Shown piece by piece: positions 4,805-5,820 of a DNA stretch of 5,820 bases. The stretch is from Phycisphaeraceae bacterium. GTDB lineage: Bacteria; Planctomycetota; Phycisphaerae; Phycisphaerales; Phycisphaeraceae. The stretch covers positions 1 to 5,820 of the forward strand of contig JAJDCT010000247.1 of NCBI GenBank assembly GCA_029260695.1, written 5' to 3'. The notes under the pieces are model-generated. The model was not told where the DNA came from, searched no databases, and was given only the letters and a program-made list of their open reading frames with translations. The position numbers and the translations under genes are program-made. Position 1 is the first letter of the stretch. Each line of letters begins with the position of its first letter.

Positions 4805-5820
4805 ATGAATCCGTTTGAGAGCGGATTGCCTACGGAGATCAATGATCGACCCCAAGCCCACTGCCAAAACAACCCCGCAGATTACGAAACAACCGAGCAC
4901 AATGAGGACTTCGCCTACGACACACTCGCCAACACCGCGACAGACAGCCCCGAGTACGACGCCGCCGGCAACCTCACCTACGACGGGGTCTATCAATATA
5001 CCTACGACGCATGGAACCGGTTAGTCAAGATCACCAAGGCCTACCCCAGCCCCTCCGGGGGCGGGACCGGCGCGATTCTGACCGGTTCCACCGTCGGTTC
5101 GATGGAATACGACGCACTGGGCCGCCGCACCGTCAAGGCCATCACCAACTCCGCCGACCTCGACGGCACGACGCACTACTATTACGACGGCCAGTCCGTC
5201 ATCCAGACCGACAACGGCAGTGATCAGATGCTCAAGCAGTACGTCTGGGGCCTGCAATACATCGACGAGCTCTGCCAGATCGCCCTGAACCTCGACCCCA
5301 ACAACAAGGACACCAAGCACCAATTCCACGGGATCTTCGAAAACAACGCGGACCGCTTCCTCTACGCCCTCCAGGACGCGAACTACAACAACCTCGGCAT
5401 CGTCACCGAATCCGGCAGGCTCGCCGAACGCTACGAGTACACCCCCTACGGCCAACGCACCGTCTACTCCCACGGCGACCTGCTCCCCGACATCTCCGCG
5501 GACGCGATCATCGGCATCGAAGACCTCAATGTTGTATTGGGGCATTGGAATCAGAGCACAGTGGCCGCCCAGGTCGCCGACATCGACGGCGACGGATTCG
5601 TCGGGATCAGCGACCAGAGCGCGATACTCAGCTTCTGGAACCAATCCACGCCAACCAACGACCCTTCGGTGACGTACTCCACGCTGCAGAGCGCCCGCGG
5701 GTTGAAGATGAACTTCGCGTCGCCCAACCCCACAACCTCGCCGCTCTGCGAGGTCGGACACCAGGGCCTGTTCCATGACGAGGAGTTCGGCAGTTCCGGG
5801 GGCCTGATCCACAACCGCGG
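4805..5820 (+). CDS. Rhs/YD-repeat core protein with inserted dockerin-like module; N-terminally short, 3' end outside window
   Basis: Rhs proteins are large secreted or surface shells of YD repeats that often end in variable toxin or adhesin tips. From ATG 4805 there are 338 codons with no stop before the window end. YD repeats appear at 50-78 (EYDAAGNLTYDG, YTYDAWNRLVKI) and 101-130 (EYDALGRRTV, HYYYDGQSV). Then come YVWGLQYIDEL (146-156), FLYALQDANYN (185-195), ERYEYTPYGQR (208-218) and GHQGLFHDEE (318-327), the usual Rhs core order. Between PYGQR and GHQG lies a segment of about 100 residues with two dockerin-like loops. Typical Rhs proteins have long N-terminal repeat arrays; here the frame is open only from 4658, and the first about 25 residues match nothing I recognise. 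It is therefore either a small orphan Rhs module or a 5'-truncated remnant. GGAGG at 4785-4789 lies 15 nt before the ATG, rather far. The start is uncertain; the family call is firm. Confidence 0.88.
   Translation, partial: MNPFESGLPTEINDRPQAHCQNNPADYETTEHNEDFAYDTLANTATDSPEYDAAGNLTYDGVYQYTYDAWNRLVKITKAYPSPSGGGTGAILTGSTVGSMEYDALGRRTVKAITNSADLDGTTHYYYDGQSVIQTDNGSDQMLKQYVWGLQYIDELCQIALNLDPNNKDTKHQFHGIFENNADRFLYALQDANYNNLGIVTESGRLAERYEYTPYGQRTVYSHGDLLPDISADAIIGIEDLNVVLGHWNQSTVAAQVADIDGDGFVGISDQSAILSFWNQSTPTNDPSVTYSTLQSARGLKMNFASPNPTTSPLCEVGHQGLFHDEEFGSSGGLIHNR
5477..5650 (+). other. Dockerin-like calcium-loop module inside the Rhs core
   Basis: Residues about 225-282 of the Rhs product hold two repeats of about 27 residues. 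The second has a good calcium loop, DIDGDGFVGISD (259-270; D259, D261, D263, D270), followed by the helix QSAILSFWNQST. The first loop, DISADAIIGIED (229-240), is degenerate (S231 and A234 replace the usual Asp/Asn and Gly) but is followed by the parallel helix LNVVLGHWNQST. Paired loops plus helices are the hallmark of type I dockerin domains. The coding stretch around 5529-5560 uses more A/T-ending codons than the surrounding Rhs frame, which fits a separately inherited insert. Confidence 0.7.

Noticed and set aside
4540..4872. Extension of the lipoprotein frame by 111 codons upstream of ATG 4539
   Set aside because: The extension is Pro/Gly/Arg-rich, crosses the G-rich intergenic region, overlaps the Rhs start in antisense and would bury the signal peptide in the middle of the protein.
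4842..5024. Short Thr/Pro-rich plus-strand frame (MIDPKPTAK...) starting at ATG 4842 with GGAG just upstream
   Set aside because: It has the best-placed ribosome site nearby, but the sequence is the +1 shift of the Rhs YD-repeat coding region, which explains its TTP/PTT pattern. It stops soon after, where the Rhs frame continues.
5021..5812. A 263-codon open frame on the minus strand opposite the Rhs gene
   Set aside because: It is Val/Gly/Asp/Ala-rich with no motif, as expected from the antisense of a GC-rich Asp/Tyr-rich coding frame. The plus frame has clear Rhs motifs throughout.

Overview
The window looks like part of a planctomycete chromosome, most likely class Phycisphaerae. No single gene proves this. 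The inference rests on three things seen together: a dockerin-like segment with the IEDLNVVLGHWN-type helix inserted in an Rhs core, a PEP-CTERM surface protein, and moderately high GC with few Shine-Dalgarno sites. All identifications come from reading motifs; no database search was run.

Layout, left to right. Positions 1-420 (+) hold the C-terminal part of a FecCD/BtuC-type ABC permease for iron-siderophore, heme or cobalamin uptake. It is followed after about 30 bp by a complete pyrF (451-1377, +; orotidine 5'-phosphate decarboxylase, type 2). A gene-free 272-bp region with a C9 tract and a weak hairpin separates pyrF from the convergent gene at 1650-2477 (-), a small exported protein of five about 44-residue propeller-like repeats ending in a PEP-CTERM sorting signal. 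A 312-bp GC-rich region with a G-quadruplex-type motif follows. Next comes a 199-residue stand-alone IMP cyclohydrolase (2790-3389, -), equivalent to only the N-terminal domain of PurH. Upstream of it, on the same strand with a 55-bp gap, is a BamB-like PQQ-repeat lipoprotein (3445-4539, -).

A 265-bp, very G-rich divergent region (4540-4804) separates the lipoprotein from an Rhs/YD-repeat gene (4805 to beyond the window, +). Only the C-terminal core of a normal Rhs protein is present, and a dockerin-like double calcium-loop segment sits inside that core.

How the genes fit together: pyrF and the IMP cyclohydrolase are housekeeping steps of UMP and IMP synthesis but lie in different transcription units. 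The other genes concern the envelope or cell surface: uptake permease, sorted surface protein, lipoprotein and Rhs protein. No coherent defence or mobile system is visible. The most unusual items are the 5'-truncated, dockerin-bearing Rhs gene and the single-domain IMP cyclohydrolase. No tRNA, rRNA, CRISPR array, insertion sequence or riboswitch was recognised.
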